NCBI RefSeq assembly: GCF_005155025.1
Contig: NZ_CP039731.1
Location: 2,790,001 to 2,854,000 of the forward strand
Direction of reading: 5' to 3'
DNA: 64,000 nt
Source: Aquitalea aquatilis
GTDB lineage: Bacteria; Pseudomonadota; Gammaproteobacteria; Burkholderiales; Chromobacteriaceae
Positions 34,888-41,365 of the stretch are shown here, one piece after another. The stretch's first letter is position 1. Each line of letters starts with the position of its first letter. The translations under genes and the position numbers were made by a program. The notes under the pieces were generated by a model. The model worked only from the letters and a program-made list of their open reading frames with translations. It was not told the DNA's origin and made no database searches.

Positions 34888-35516
34888 GTGGGCAGCCTTG
34901 AGAGAAGTAATGGCATGCAGAGTGCTTCGCCGTTTCCTGAGAATGTGAAGCGCACCGGAGGTTGTTGGAGCGGTGCGAGATTGTTTGGGCATGGCATGGT
35001 ACTGACTGCTATGCCTGGCAGGGTAGCGAGGAGTAACAGATATCGCCGGGCTATGAACTGGCCATTCGGCATCTGCACCGGCTGATGTTCCTTGTTCCCG
35101 CTACCGTCGCAGTGCCAGCAGCTGGCAACTTTTCCATCAGCCTTATTTTCCACCTTCCCTGACCCATTGCATTTGGGGCAGTCCTCTTCATCTGGCGATA
35201 ATGTCCCCTCGCCATCACATGCAGTGCATTCATACTGAACGCCCGTTCCTTTACAGTCTGGGCAATCCTCTGCGGCAGGAATCTCTGGCAGTGGGATGTA
35301 CTCGTACCCATTGCAGCCGGCCGCAAACTTTTGGAAAACTTCAGGGACTGGAGATTCGCCCAGCAAGACTGCAGTTGCGCCTTCAATGACGCGGGGAATG
35401 CGGATAGCCAGTTTTCCATTGCTGCAGTAGGTATTCGTCCCGTCGTGGTGAACGAATTGCAACGGATGGCGAATGTCGAGGGGGTTGCAAAACTTGAGTA
35501 GATCATTACGGGTCAT
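34884..35516 (-). CDS. Phage protein with DnaJ-type zinc finger but no J domain
   Basis: Residues 85-140 contain four CxxCxGxG-like repeats: CPDCKGTG (85), CTACDGEG (97), CPKCNGSG (113) and CWHCDGSG (133). They form a DnaJ-type zinc-binding module. The N terminus (HHDGTNTYCSNGKLAIRIPR) resembles a phage single-domain fold of unknown role and has no HPD J domain. The 210-residue protein may bind nucleic acid or unfolded protein. It overlaps parA and the upstream gene by four bases each. Confidence 0.75.
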   Translation of the reverse strand: MTRNDLLKFCNPLDIRHPLQFVHHDGTNTYCSNGKLAIRIPRVIEGATAVLLGESPVPEVFQKFAAGCNGYEYIPLPEIPAAEDCPDCKGTGVQYECTACDGEGTLSPDEEDCPKCNGSGKVENKADGKVASCWHCDGSGNKEHQPVQMPNGQFIARRYLLLLATLPGIAVSTMPCPNNLAPLQQPPVRFTFSGNGEALCMPLLLSRLPT

Positions 35517-35785
35517 AGTTGTAGATCCAGTGCTTGTTGCTCCAGCGCCCCGAGTGCTGCAAGGTCAGAGGCTGATGCGACTATGGTTTTGTGAGTGGCG
35601 GCATCGGTCAGGATCATCGATACCGCATCTTTTTCGCACGTCCCGCCATTGCGGCGGCGTGTGACGGTCTGGCCTGCCAGGTGTTTCCAGTCGCCATCGC
35701 TGTTGACTGAAAACAGGGTATCGAAGGGAATAAGCCGGGCATCATCCTGGGCGAGCGCCAGTTGCTCGGCTGTGCCGTGGTTCAT
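35513..35785 (-). CDS. Small phage protein of unknown function
   Basis: I do not recognise this 90-residue protein. It has beta-strand stretches (DTLFSVNSDGDWKHLAGQTV) and an acidic helical C terminus (DLAALGALEQQALDLQL). Four-base overlaps with both neighbours support real coding. Confidence 0.65.
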   Translation of the reverse strand: MNHGTAEQLALAQDDARLIPFDTLFSVNSDGDWKHLAGQTVTRRRNGGTCEKDAVSMILTDAATHKTIVASASDLAALGALEQQALDLQL

Positions 35786-36024
35786 GCTGTTTTCCGGATG
35801 TGATCGGCGCTGATGGTACGGAAATCGATGTTTTCAACGTGAGTCAGGCGCAGCGCGTGTGTAATCGCCTCGGGCGCGTATCCTGACGCTTCGTAGCGGC
35901 TACCAGCAGCCTGGCTGACGCCAACTGCTGCCCAGAATTGTGCCTGGCTCATGCCCAGCAGCTGGCGCAGCAGTCCATAGTCACCAGCGCTGAATAGTTC
36001 GCGGCGGCGCTGCAGGTTATTCAT
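35782..36024 (-). CDS. Small helix-turn-helix protein (XRE-like)
   Basis: The 80-residue protein has a Cro/CI-type helix-turn-helix: LLRQLLGMSQAQFWAAVGVS followed by QAAGSRYEASG (about residues 18-48). It is probably a DNA-binding regulator within the early operon. It overlaps the gene upstream by eight bases and the gene downstream by four. Confidence 0.7.
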   Translation of the reverse strand: MNNLQRRRELFSAGDYGLLRQLLGMSQAQFWAAVGVSQAAGSRYEASGYAPEAITHALRLTHVENIDFRTISADHIRKTA

Positions 36025-36319
36025 TCAGTGTCCCCAGCTTTTCGTAAACGGCGGCACGGCAGCTGCGCTTGGTGACGCGGCAGATCAAGCCGGCATGCTG
36101 TGAATCAGAAATGATGCCCTTCGCGCCTTCGCGAGTGAGACCGGTAGCGCTGGCCAGATCGTCAGCGGTGAAGCGCTGGCCGACCGTCTCCAGCCGTTTT
36201 TTCAGCAAGGCGGTGGGGCGCATCCGTTTGCCGGTGGGGGTGGTATCGACAACGGGCGGCTCCATCCGGCATAGCAGCAGCTGGGTGACGATGCCGGCGA
36301 GTGGTGTTTGCAGTTGCAT
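36017..36319 (-). CDS. Small winged-helix-like phage protein
   Basis: The 100-residue protein has a probable winged helix in its second half: ETVGQRFTADDLASATGLTR, then GAKGIISDSQHAGLICRVTK. The ribosome site AAGGA follows the stop of the small membrane gene. DNA binding is inferred from the helix-turn-helix-like pattern; I cannot name a family. Confidence 0.65.
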   Translation of the reverse strand: MQLQTPLAGIVTQLLLCRMEPPVVDTTPTGKRMRPTALLKKRLETVGQRFTADDLASATGLTREGAKGIISDSQHAGLICRVTKRSCRAAVYEKLGTLNE

Positions 36320-36330
36320 AGCGAGAGTCC

Positions 36331-36462
36331 TTACATGCGGCTGATGGCTTCAATGATGGAATCCATCAAGACAAAGGCGGCGGCGCTGGTGAGCCCGATC
36401 AGAATGGCGCGGCTGAAAATGTGGGTGAGGACTTCAAGCAGCAAGATCGCTCTCCATTGCAT
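36331..36462 (-). CDS. Possible small membrane protein
   Basis: Up to 43 residues with one strong hydrophobic segment (IFSRAILIGLTSAAAFVLMD). ATG 36462 lies inside the end of the upstream gene; a TTG a few codons later with a GGAG site is another possible start. Its stop is followed immediately by the AAGGA site of the next gene, which supports it as part of the operon. Confidence 0.4.
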   Translation of the reverse strand: MQWRAILLLEVLTHIFSRAILIGLTSAAAFVLMDSIIEAISRM

Positions 36463-36787
36463 CGCTGGTGATAAACACGCCAACACCGCTGGTTGTGGTG
36501 ATGAGGCAGTTGTTGATGGGGAGTGTTGGGTGAGTCCATATTTGCTGCCGGTCAATATCTAGTAGGTACTTGTTCGCGATCAGCTGCAGCATTTCTGGTG
36601 TCTTGCCTGCTTTTGCCTTGATGCGGATGTTCAGATCATTAAGTTGAATCTGTGTTTCAACCTCGCCATCAAGCTCAGTGGCAATCATGTTGATGTTCTT
36701 GGCCAGCTCAGGCGTGACCTTCTTGATGTTGCTGACAAGTTGCTTGTGGATATCGGCCAGCATCTGGCCGTAGTCGGTTTTAGGCAT
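36434..36787 (-). CDS. Phage protein of unknown function
   Basis: The 117-residue protein has a helical, basic N-terminal half (MLADIHKQLVSNIKKVTPEL) and a second half with strands (PINNCLITTTSGVGVFITSD). ATG 36787 has a GGAG site; the longer open frame would read through a terminator hairpin. I do not recognise the family. Confidence 0.65.
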   Translation of the reverse strand: MPKTDYGQMLADIHKQLVSNIKKVTPELAKNINMIATELDGEVETQIQLNDLNIRIKAKAGKTPEMLQLIANKYLLDIDRQQIWTHPTLPINNCLITTTSGVGVFITSDAMESDLAA

Positions 36788-36844
36788 AGCTTTCTCCGGT
36801 GGTTTTGTTGGCCGGTCTCTATCCAAAACGGATAATGGCAGGCC

Positions 36845-36868
36845 AAAAAAACGCCCTCGGGTGAGGGC
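36845..36868 (-). terminator. Intrinsic terminator inside the leftward operon
   Basis: On the minus strand, stem GCCCTC/GAGGGC with loop ACCC is followed by G and a run of seven T. It is the strongest of the four terminators downstream of P_L. Confidence 0.75.
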
Positions 36869-36882
36869 TTCGGGAGGCGGCA

Positions 36883-37071
36883 TCACTGCCAGTATTCGCG
36901 GTTAAGCTGGGCCAGTTCGCGCCGGTCGTCGGAGTCATGCTTGCGGCGGCGGGTGGCCTGCTCCTGCCGGATGACTGAGGCGGGCAGGGCTGCCGGGACT
37001 TTTGCGTAGAGATCGCTAGTACGTGCTTCGCGTATCGTTTTGCCGATGTGGGCAAGGGTGGGCCGGGTCAT
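36883..37071 (-). CDS. Small basic phage protein
   Basis: The 62-residue protein is rich in Arg (QEQATRRRKHDSDDRRELAQ) and begins TRPTLAHIGKTIREARTSDL. An RNA- or DNA-binding role is conceivable from the charge. It overlaps the upstream 49-residue gene by ATGA. Confidence 0.6.
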   Translation of the reverse strand: MTRPTLAHIGKTIREARTSDLYAKVPAALPASVIRQEQATRRRKHDSDDRRELAQLNREYWQ

Positions 37072-37217
37072 GCATATCTCCGGATGATGTGTTGTGCCTG
37101 GCCGGCGCTGTTCCAGCCGATGAAGCGCAGCCGCTGGCCGCGTTGTTTCAGTTCGGCGGCAAGGGCTTCGCCAATGTCGCCAATGATCAGATCCTCAAAA
37201 ATCCAGTTGATGCGCAT
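37068..37217 (-). CDS. Small phage protein, first gene of the leftward operon
   Basis: A 49-residue gene with an excellent AGGAG ribosome site seven bases before ATG 37217. The protein reads MRINWIFEDLIIGDIGEALA and continues with ELKQRGQRLRFIGWNSAGQ. I do not recognise it. It directly follows the structured leader element at 37240-37368. Confidence 0.65.
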   Translation of the reverse strand: MRINWIFEDLIIGDIGEALAAELKQRGQRLRFIGWNSAGQAQHIIRRYA

Positions 37218-37239
37218 TGTGTTCTCCTGGTGAGTTAAA

Positions 37240-37368
37240 CCAATACGTAGGGCGGCTGCCGGATTTCTACCGGATGCGCTCTACTAAAGACCGCTAGAGC
37301 CTTGCGGGTCAGGTCTGACTTTCAGCGCCAGTCGCCCTACGTGTTGGTGCTGGCCCGGCTGGGCCAGC
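37240..37368. ncRNA. Structured element in the P_L leader (candidate regulatory RNA)
   Basis: A 19-bp outer stem pairs 37240-37258 with 37329-37347. It encloses smaller hairpins, including GCTCTA/TAGAGC at 37278-37300 and GTCA/TGAC at 37308-37319. One base later a perfect 8-bp hairpin GCTGGCCC/GGGCCAGC spans 37349-37368. Two positions of the long stem pair as G-U only if the plus strand is transcribed and are C/A mismatches on the minus strand. The element may thus be a plus-strand antisense RNA, or a slightly imperfect leader structure on the P_L transcript. Confidence 0.5.
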
Positions 37369-37406
37369 TGTACTGCCATTGCATGTATGAAGGCCGGTTT
37401 ATGCGT

Positions 37407-37709
37407 TCAGGGGTTGCCATGCCCTTTAGTACCTGGTGCCGATGGCTCGATGCCCAGTAACTCGCCTATCACATCCCGCTATTCGCTGAGCTTGCTGCGG
37501 TGGCCTGGTGTGGTGGTAGTCGCTATTTCATGGGTTTCCCTCCGTGCTGTTTTCCTGCTGAATTCATCCTGCAGCGCCCCGTTTCCGAGTCGCTGCGAGA
37601 TGCTGACCATACGACCCTGATCAGTTGGGCTCTCCGTGCGGGCGCTGCGGTATTGCGTGCAGGGCTGCGTCGTCATCTGCTGGGCTGCGGCTGTGGCAGC
37701 CTTTGGCAT
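37407..37709 (-). pseudogene. Doubtful leader reading frame interrupted by an amber codon
   Basis: A minus-strand frame runs from ATG 37709, meets TAG at 37481-37479, and continues in frame for 23 codons (RDVIGELLGIEPSAPGTKGH) to TGA at 37409-37407. The part before the stop is basic (FSRKTARRETHEIATTTTPG). It lies in the P_L leader, where lambda-like phages encode an antiterminator. No ribosome site is clear. It may be a broken gene or no gene at all. Confidence 0.3.
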
Positions 37710-37808
37710 GGGCGCATGCAAGGCGTTGTTGTCCTGGCTAAGCGAGCCAGTGGCGCATTCCTGAGTTGTTAGAGAGCGGTGCTCGATTGGTATTGAGCTA
37801 ATGAGCGA

Positions 37809-37837
37809 ACAATAGCGATGCGCTAGCATTAAGTCAA
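37809..37837 (-). promoter_or_regulatory. Promoter P_L of the leftward early operon
   Basis: On the minus strand, -35 TTGACT (37837-37832), a 17-bp spacer and -10 TATTGT (37814-37809). Operators lie in the spacer and directly upstream of the -35. The predicted leader to the first gene is about 585 bases. Confidence 0.75.
37813..37825. promoter_or_regulatory. Repressor operator O_L1
   Basis: TAGC-GATGC-GCTA, an inverted repeat with a 5-bp centre. It fills the P_L spacer and covers the first two bases of the -10. Confidence 0.7.
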
Positions 37838-37850
37838 TAGCGAAAAGCTA
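37838..37850. promoter_or_regulatory. Repressor operator O_L2
   Basis: TAGC-GAAAA-GCTA lies directly next to the P_L -35, 25 bp centre to centre from O_L1. This is near two and a half helical turns and would allow adjacent dimers. Confidence 0.65.
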
Positions 37851-37992
37851 GTTGTTGCATTGATGTAACGATAGCGTGGATGGTGGGGTACTAGCGCGAG
37901 GGGCGGCTTGAGGAATGAGGGGGCGATGTCTGGGGGGTCTGTAGGCGAAAAAAAACCTGCCAGGGGCAGGTTTGGTGTCAATCATGCTGATG

Positions 37993-39144
37993 CTATTTGC
38001 GTCTAAAGTTCTCGTTGTTGGATGCATAGCTCAGTGCGTCAAAGAGTAGACCTGGTAGTCTAAGCAGGTTCTCAGGTCTGTCGATGATTACCTGCTCGCC
38101 AGATCCAATCTCTAGGCCGGCTCGTGTTATCTCTGCTTTGGATTGGTCAGAAAGCTGGAAGGGGAATTGTATGGTCGGGCGTTGCTTGCCATCATAGTAG
38201 CGAAGTAGCCATCTATTTGTTTTGCCTTGGAATAGTATGCTGAAGTAGCTTTCAGTATCTTTTGCTTGGATATCCGCCTCATCACCAAGCACTAATTTCG
38301 CATTATCAAAAATCATGCGCTCAGCCGGTGTTGTTATTATTCTCGGATTGGCTGGATCAACAACTAGGTCGTCAGTCGAACTGTCATTTCCTTGGCTATT
38401 GTTCTCACCTTGTTCGGTTACTTCTCGTATTGGTGCTGATAACCCTGATACGACCATTGCGCTTACTGATTGCTCAACCGCTTGTCTAACTAATGGAGTA
38501 ATGCTTTCAACAAATCGCTGATTCAATTGGCGTTCAACATTGGCTCTATTGGCAACGTACTTTACAAAGTCTTGGTCAACGTCACGCAGGCTATCAATAA
38601 TGGCCTTTGTAAATGATGTGAGATAAATACTTTCTTCTGCTAGTACTCGAAGAGATTCCGGCTGGAACTGATCATGTCTAAATCTATTTAGCTGCTGGAT
38701 GTCATTTTCTGTTATGTCGAGCAAGTCAATGGTCAGGAATGGGGACTTGTCCATGACATTTTTATTAGTGAGGTCGGTAAAGAAGCGCCACTCACGACCA
38801 TTTGTTATGGCTGAAACTGCAACCTCTGGTGATGCGTTAAAATATCGTGATAACTGCGGGCAATGATTGTCTAGCTTTTCCCCATATGGTTTTGCCTCAA
38901 CATACATAACCGGAAGCCCGTTGCAGAATAGTGCGTAATCAACACGCTCTCCTGCCTTTGCTCCGGGGAAGTCTGCTTGGTACTCTGCTTTTATTTTACT
39001 TGGATCAAATGCGCTAAAGCCGAGAATGTCTAGCAATGGGAGTATTAACGCTTGCTTCGTAGTTTCTTCAGTACTACACAAGGCCCCATTCTTTTTTACA
39101 TGATCAATATGTGAAAGTACTCTGTCTTTAAAAGCGCTACTCAT
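37993..39144 (-). CDS. Type I restriction (HsdR N-terminal-like) nuclease, lysogenic cargo
   Basis: The N-terminal 180 residues match the HsdR-N nuclease fold. TKQALILPLLDILGF and a PD-(D/E)xK centre are visible, with Asp69 in GERVDYALF and Glu83-x-Lys85 in MYVEAKPYG. After about residue 230 comes a second region without a helicase or methylase. At 383 residues it is not a complete HsdR. It lies 20 bases after the repressor gene on the same strand, so it should be expressed in the lysogen, the position of rexAB in lambda. Its AT-rich codons differ from neighbours. Phage exclusion is the likely role, by inference. Confidence 0.8.
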   Translation of the reverse strand: MSSAFKDRVLSHIDHVKKNGALCSTEETTKQALILPLLDILGFSAFDPSKIKAEYQADFPGAKAGERVDYALFCNGLPVMYVEAKPYGEKLDNHCPQLSRYFNASPEVAVSAITNGREWRFFTDLTNKNVMDKSPFLTIDLLDITENDIQQLNRFRHDQFQPESLRVLAEESIYLTSFTKAIIDSLRDVDQDFVKYVANRANVERQLNQRFVESITPLVRQAVEQSVSAMVVSGLSAPIREVTEQGENNSQGNDSSTDDLVVDPANPRIITTPAERMIFDNAKLVLGDEADIQAKDTESYFSILFQGKTNRWLLRYYDGKQRPTIQFPFQLSDQSKAEITRAGLEIGSGEQVIIDRPENLLRLPGLLFDALSYASNNENFRRK

Positions 39145-39164
39145 TATATTTCTCCATATTTAGA

Positions 39165-39881
39165 CTACCCGCCCCGCCAGACCATTTTGCCTAGGCATGT
39201 AAATTTTTCTGCTTCTGAATTTGGTACTGCAATAGGGTCATATTTATCATTGAGGCTTACTAATTTCACGCCATCAGCGTAAAAGGCAATTTTCTTTATG
39301 TAAAGTCTTGTGTTAAATACGACCGCAAAAATATCACCTTCAGTTAATTCGGTATCGCTAGTGTCAATTAATACGGTATCCCAGTTGCAAAGAAATGGTT
39401 CCATGCTATCGCCGCGAATATACATCGCTTTGCAATATTCTTTTGCATAGCCTTTTCTTTCAAACCAGTTCTTTCTAAATACAAGTGGGTCAACTCTCTC
39501 GGGAATCCACTCCACAGCTTGCCCGCTTCCTGCAGAGAGCTTTACGTTGAATCGCTCGACTTGGACGTAGCACTGCTGGTCAAGCTCGTCTATGGAGTCG
39601 TAGGTTCGAATAGATGCATGGGCGGGGACTATCTGGCTTTGGTTCGATTCGGAGTCATGAGCAGCATCCATCCATCCTCTAGGCTTGCTACACCCGACCT
39701 CTAGTTTCCTCGCTAGTGCATCCCCTACGCCTCGGGGGCGACCGCTAGGTAGTGGGACCCCGTTTGAGATTTGGGATAGGTAGGCTTCTGCTGTCCCGCT
39801 GGCGCGTGCGACGTTCGCGATGCTGCCCATTTCGACGAACAGGGCTCGCAAGTTCTTCAGACGTATCTGTTTGATATCCAT
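39165..39881 (-). CDS. CI-type prophage repressor (HTH plus S24 peptidase)
   Basis: The 238-residue protein has an N-terminal helix-turn-helix (NLRALFVEMGSIANVARASG; TAEAYLSQISNG) and a C-terminal LexA-like domain. Catalytic Ser159 is in RGDSMEPFL and the Lys is at 196/197 in YIKKI. A possible Ala117-Gly118 cleavage site lies in KLSAGSG. RecA-stimulated self-cleavage and induction are expected from the family. The gene is divergent from the Cro-like gene. An operator and the P_RM -10 lie directly upstream of its ATG. Confidence 0.92.
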   Translation of the reverse strand: MDIKQIRLKNLRALFVEMGSIANVARASGTAEAYLSQISNGVPLPSGRPRGVGDALARKLEVGCSKPRGWMDAAHDSESNQSQIVPAHASIRTYDSIDELDQQCYVQVERFNVKLSAGSGQAVEWIPERVDPLVFRKNWFERKGYAKEYCKAMYIRGDSMEPFLCNWDTVLIDTSDTELTEGDIFAVVFNTRLYIKKIAFYADGVKLVSLNDKYDPIAVPNSEAEKFTCLGKMVWRGG

Positions 39882-39887
39882 TTGAGA

Positions 39888-39916
39888 CTTATAGCAAAGA
39901 GCTAGTCACATGAGAA
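39888..39916 (-). promoter_or_regulatory. Promoter P_RM of the repressor operon
   Basis: On the minus strand, -35 TTCTCA (39916-39911), a 17-bp spacer and -10 TATAAG (39893-39888). The distance to the repressor ATG at 39881 is very short, so the transcript may be leaderless, as lambda cI from P_RM is. Confidence 0.6.
39892..39904. promoter_or_regulatory. Repressor operator at P_RM
   Basis: TAGC-AAAGA-GCTA overlaps the first two bases of the P_RM -10 and fills its spacer, at the same offset as the operators in P_L and P_R. This predicts negative autoregulation. Confidence 0.7.
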
Positions 39917-39930
39917 TGTGCGTATTGCTA

Positions 39931-39959
39931 TTGAAATAGCGATAGCGATAAGCTAGCAT
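39931..39959 (+). promoter_or_regulatory. Promoter P_R of the rightward early operon
   Basis: -35 TTGAAA (39931-39936), a 17-bp spacer and -10 TAGCAT (39954-39959). A separate inverted repeat GCTATT-GA-AATAGC (39927-39940) straddles the -35 and could be a Cro or secondary site. Confidence 0.6.
39943..39955. promoter_or_regulatory. Repressor operator at P_R
   Basis: TAGC-GATAA-GCTA starts 12 bases after the start of the -35 and covers the first two bases of the -10, the same geometry as at P_L and P_RM. Confidence 0.7.
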
Positions 39960-39984
39960 TCGGCTTGAATTTACAAGGATTGCT

Positions 39985-40200
39985 ATGAGACTTAGCGAGT
40001 TGAGTTCGGCTGAGCGCAATGCGCTAGCTGTGAAGGTTGGGAAGTGCTCCCAGTATTTGTGGCAATGCTCTGTCGGGTTGCGTCGTCCCAGCTGGCGGCT
40101 TTCCCGGCAACTGGTTGCTGCGGATAGTCGGCTGACATTGCATGAGCTTCGCCCTGATGTGTGGGATGCCCCTGATAGCAGTACACCGCCAAACAGGTAG
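39985..40200 (+). CDS. Cro-like regulator, YdaS family
   Basis: The 71-residue protein has the YdaS/Cro layout: a helical start (RLSELSSAERNALAVKVGKC), then the recognition region (SQYLWQCSVGLRRPSWRLSR) and a short acidic tail. YdaS of the Rac prophage is a Cro-like repressor. It is the first gene of the rightward operon and divergent from the S24 repressor, so a Cro role is inferred. Confidence 0.75.
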   Translation: MRLSELSSAERNALAVKVGKCSQYLWQCSVGLRRPSWRLSRQLVAADSRLTLHELRPDVWDAPDSSTPPNR

Positions 40201-40230
40201 CGCATGGCTGGTTGTATTTCCAGCCATGCG
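40201..40230 (+). other. Perfect hairpin just after the Cro-like gene
   Basis: An 11-bp perfect stem CGCATGGCTGG/CCAGCCATGCG with an 8-nt loop starts at the base after the stop codon. No T run follows. The position corresponds to lambda tR1, so it may be part of a Rho-dependent or attenuating site. The rest of 40231-40348 shows nothing convincing. Confidence 0.5.
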
Positions 40231-40348
40231 CTGCCCCGGTTCCCCCGCCTGCACCTTGTCCGTGCTGGCTTTTGCCGGCTTGTCCCGGCGCTTTTTATTC
40301 ACTGCTGATGCCTGTCGAGCATCTGCTTTCACTATAGCGAGTCGTCAT

Positions 40349-40927
40349 ATGAATAGCATGCGGAATCGCCCGCACAAGACCCTGATTGGCGTACTGCGAG
40401 ATGCCGTGCATGCGTGGCGGCAGCGTGAAAGATGGTCGATGGAGTCCGTCACGGATGAAATCGTCCGGCAGTACTACAGCCGTGGGCTTGATGTGGTTTG
40501 GCTGATTGATTTCCATCGTCATGTTGAAGGCGGTGATGCCGTGCGTGTCATTAAAACCAACTGTGATCGCATCACGCGTTGGCTAGATGACCAGACCAAA
40601 GATACCAACCTGATGTCGGCCAATTTCGTGCCGATGCTGCTGCAGGTGTTGCCTGCCGACCTGCGCCTGCAGGTGATGGTTGAGGCATTTACGCCGCTGG
40701 GAATCGATGTGTCTCTACGTGTGGCGGATGAGGTGACGGATAGCCATGCGGCGCTGATGTCGGCGCTGGCTAAAGAGAGCGGCGAGGGCATGGCTGCTTT
40801 CGCGCTGCTGGCTGACCGCTGCACTCACGATGAGCTAAACCGCGCCCTTGTTGAGATCGAAGAGGGCGCGGCGGCACATCAGGATGCTGCTGCATTCATC
40901 CGGCAGCGCCTGGGCCGTGGTGGCTGA
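40349..40927 (+). CDS. YdaT/CII-like early phage protein
   Basis: The 192-residue protein follows the YdaS-like gene, the usual place of a YdaT (CII-like) gene. The N-terminal part (KTLIGVLRDAVHAWRQRERW; VTDEIVRQYYSRGL) looks like a small DNA-binding fold. The C-terminal half is helical (LMSALAKESGEGMAAFALLA). ATG 40349 is chosen over a longer frame that would read through the hairpin. Assignment rests on order and weak resemblance. Confidence 0.6.
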   Translation: MNSMRNRPHKTLIGVLRDAVHAWRQRERWSMESVTDEIVRQYYSRGLDVVWLIDFHRHVEGGDAVRVIKTNCDRITRWLDDQTKDTNLMSANFVPMLLQVLPADLRLQVMVEAFTPLGIDVSLRVADEVTDSHAALMSALAKESGEGMAAFALLADRCTHDELNRALVEIEEGAAAHQDAAAFIRQRLGRGG

Positions 40928-41115
40928 TGATGCCGGCGCTGCCTCCTGGTGAGTCCTTCCGCTTCCGACTTGTGGTCGGTAAGGCATATAGCGCTAAACG
41001 CGCTGCGCGTGCTGAAAAGCGTGAGCGCGGCCAGCAGTGCCTGAAAGCATTGCTTGATCTGCTTGAGGCGCGTGTCCGTCAGTCAGAGGAGCGACGAAGG
41101 GAGCGCGATGATTGA
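40927..41115 (+). CDS. Small basic phage protein
   Basis: The 62-residue protein has a short strand-rich start (GESFRFRLVVGKAYSAKRAA) and a long, highly charged helix (CLKALLDLLEARVRQSEERR). It overlaps the previous gene by one base (TGATG) and the next by eight. Function is unknown. Confidence 0.65.
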   Translation: MMPALPPGESFRFRLVVGKAYSAKRAARAEKRERGQQCLKALLDLLEARVRQSEERRRERDD

Positions 41116-41365
41116 GTGGATGCAAGTGTCTGGCGATGCCGCTGCCGATGCCAGGTATCTGGCTTCGCTACGCGGTATGAAGAATGGTGTCGCTCTGCGT
41201 CAGCGAGAATTACGCCGGCTGGCTGAGCTTTATGGCCAGGGTTATCGGATGAATGTTGAACGTGTGCTTGTGGATGGCGGCATGGCTGGTGATGTGCCTG
41301 CTGGGCCGGCAATCAGTCGTCAGGATGCTATGCATGCGGCGCGTGAAATTTTAGGAAAGCGGTAA
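41108..41365 (+). CDS. Small phage protein of unknown function
   Basis: The 85-residue protein is helical (DARYLASLRGMKNGVALRQR; ELRRLAELYGQGYRMNVERV). The start at 41108 has an AGGGAG site. It overlaps both neighbours, supporting coding in this compact operon. Confidence 0.65.
   Translation: MIEWMQVSGDAAADARYLASLRGMKNGVALRQRELRRLAELYGQGYRMNVERVLVDGGMAGDVPAGPAISRQDAMHAAREILGKR

Noticed and set aside
34888-34992. Extra N-terminal domain on ParA
   Set aside because: The added text has no fold and overlaps the zinc-finger gene; ParA of this type starts right at the Walker A strand.
40142-40348. Longer N terminus of the YdaT-like gene
   Set aside because: It would overlap the end of the Cro-like gene and read through a perfect hairpin. 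The sequence has no phage-like pattern before 40349.
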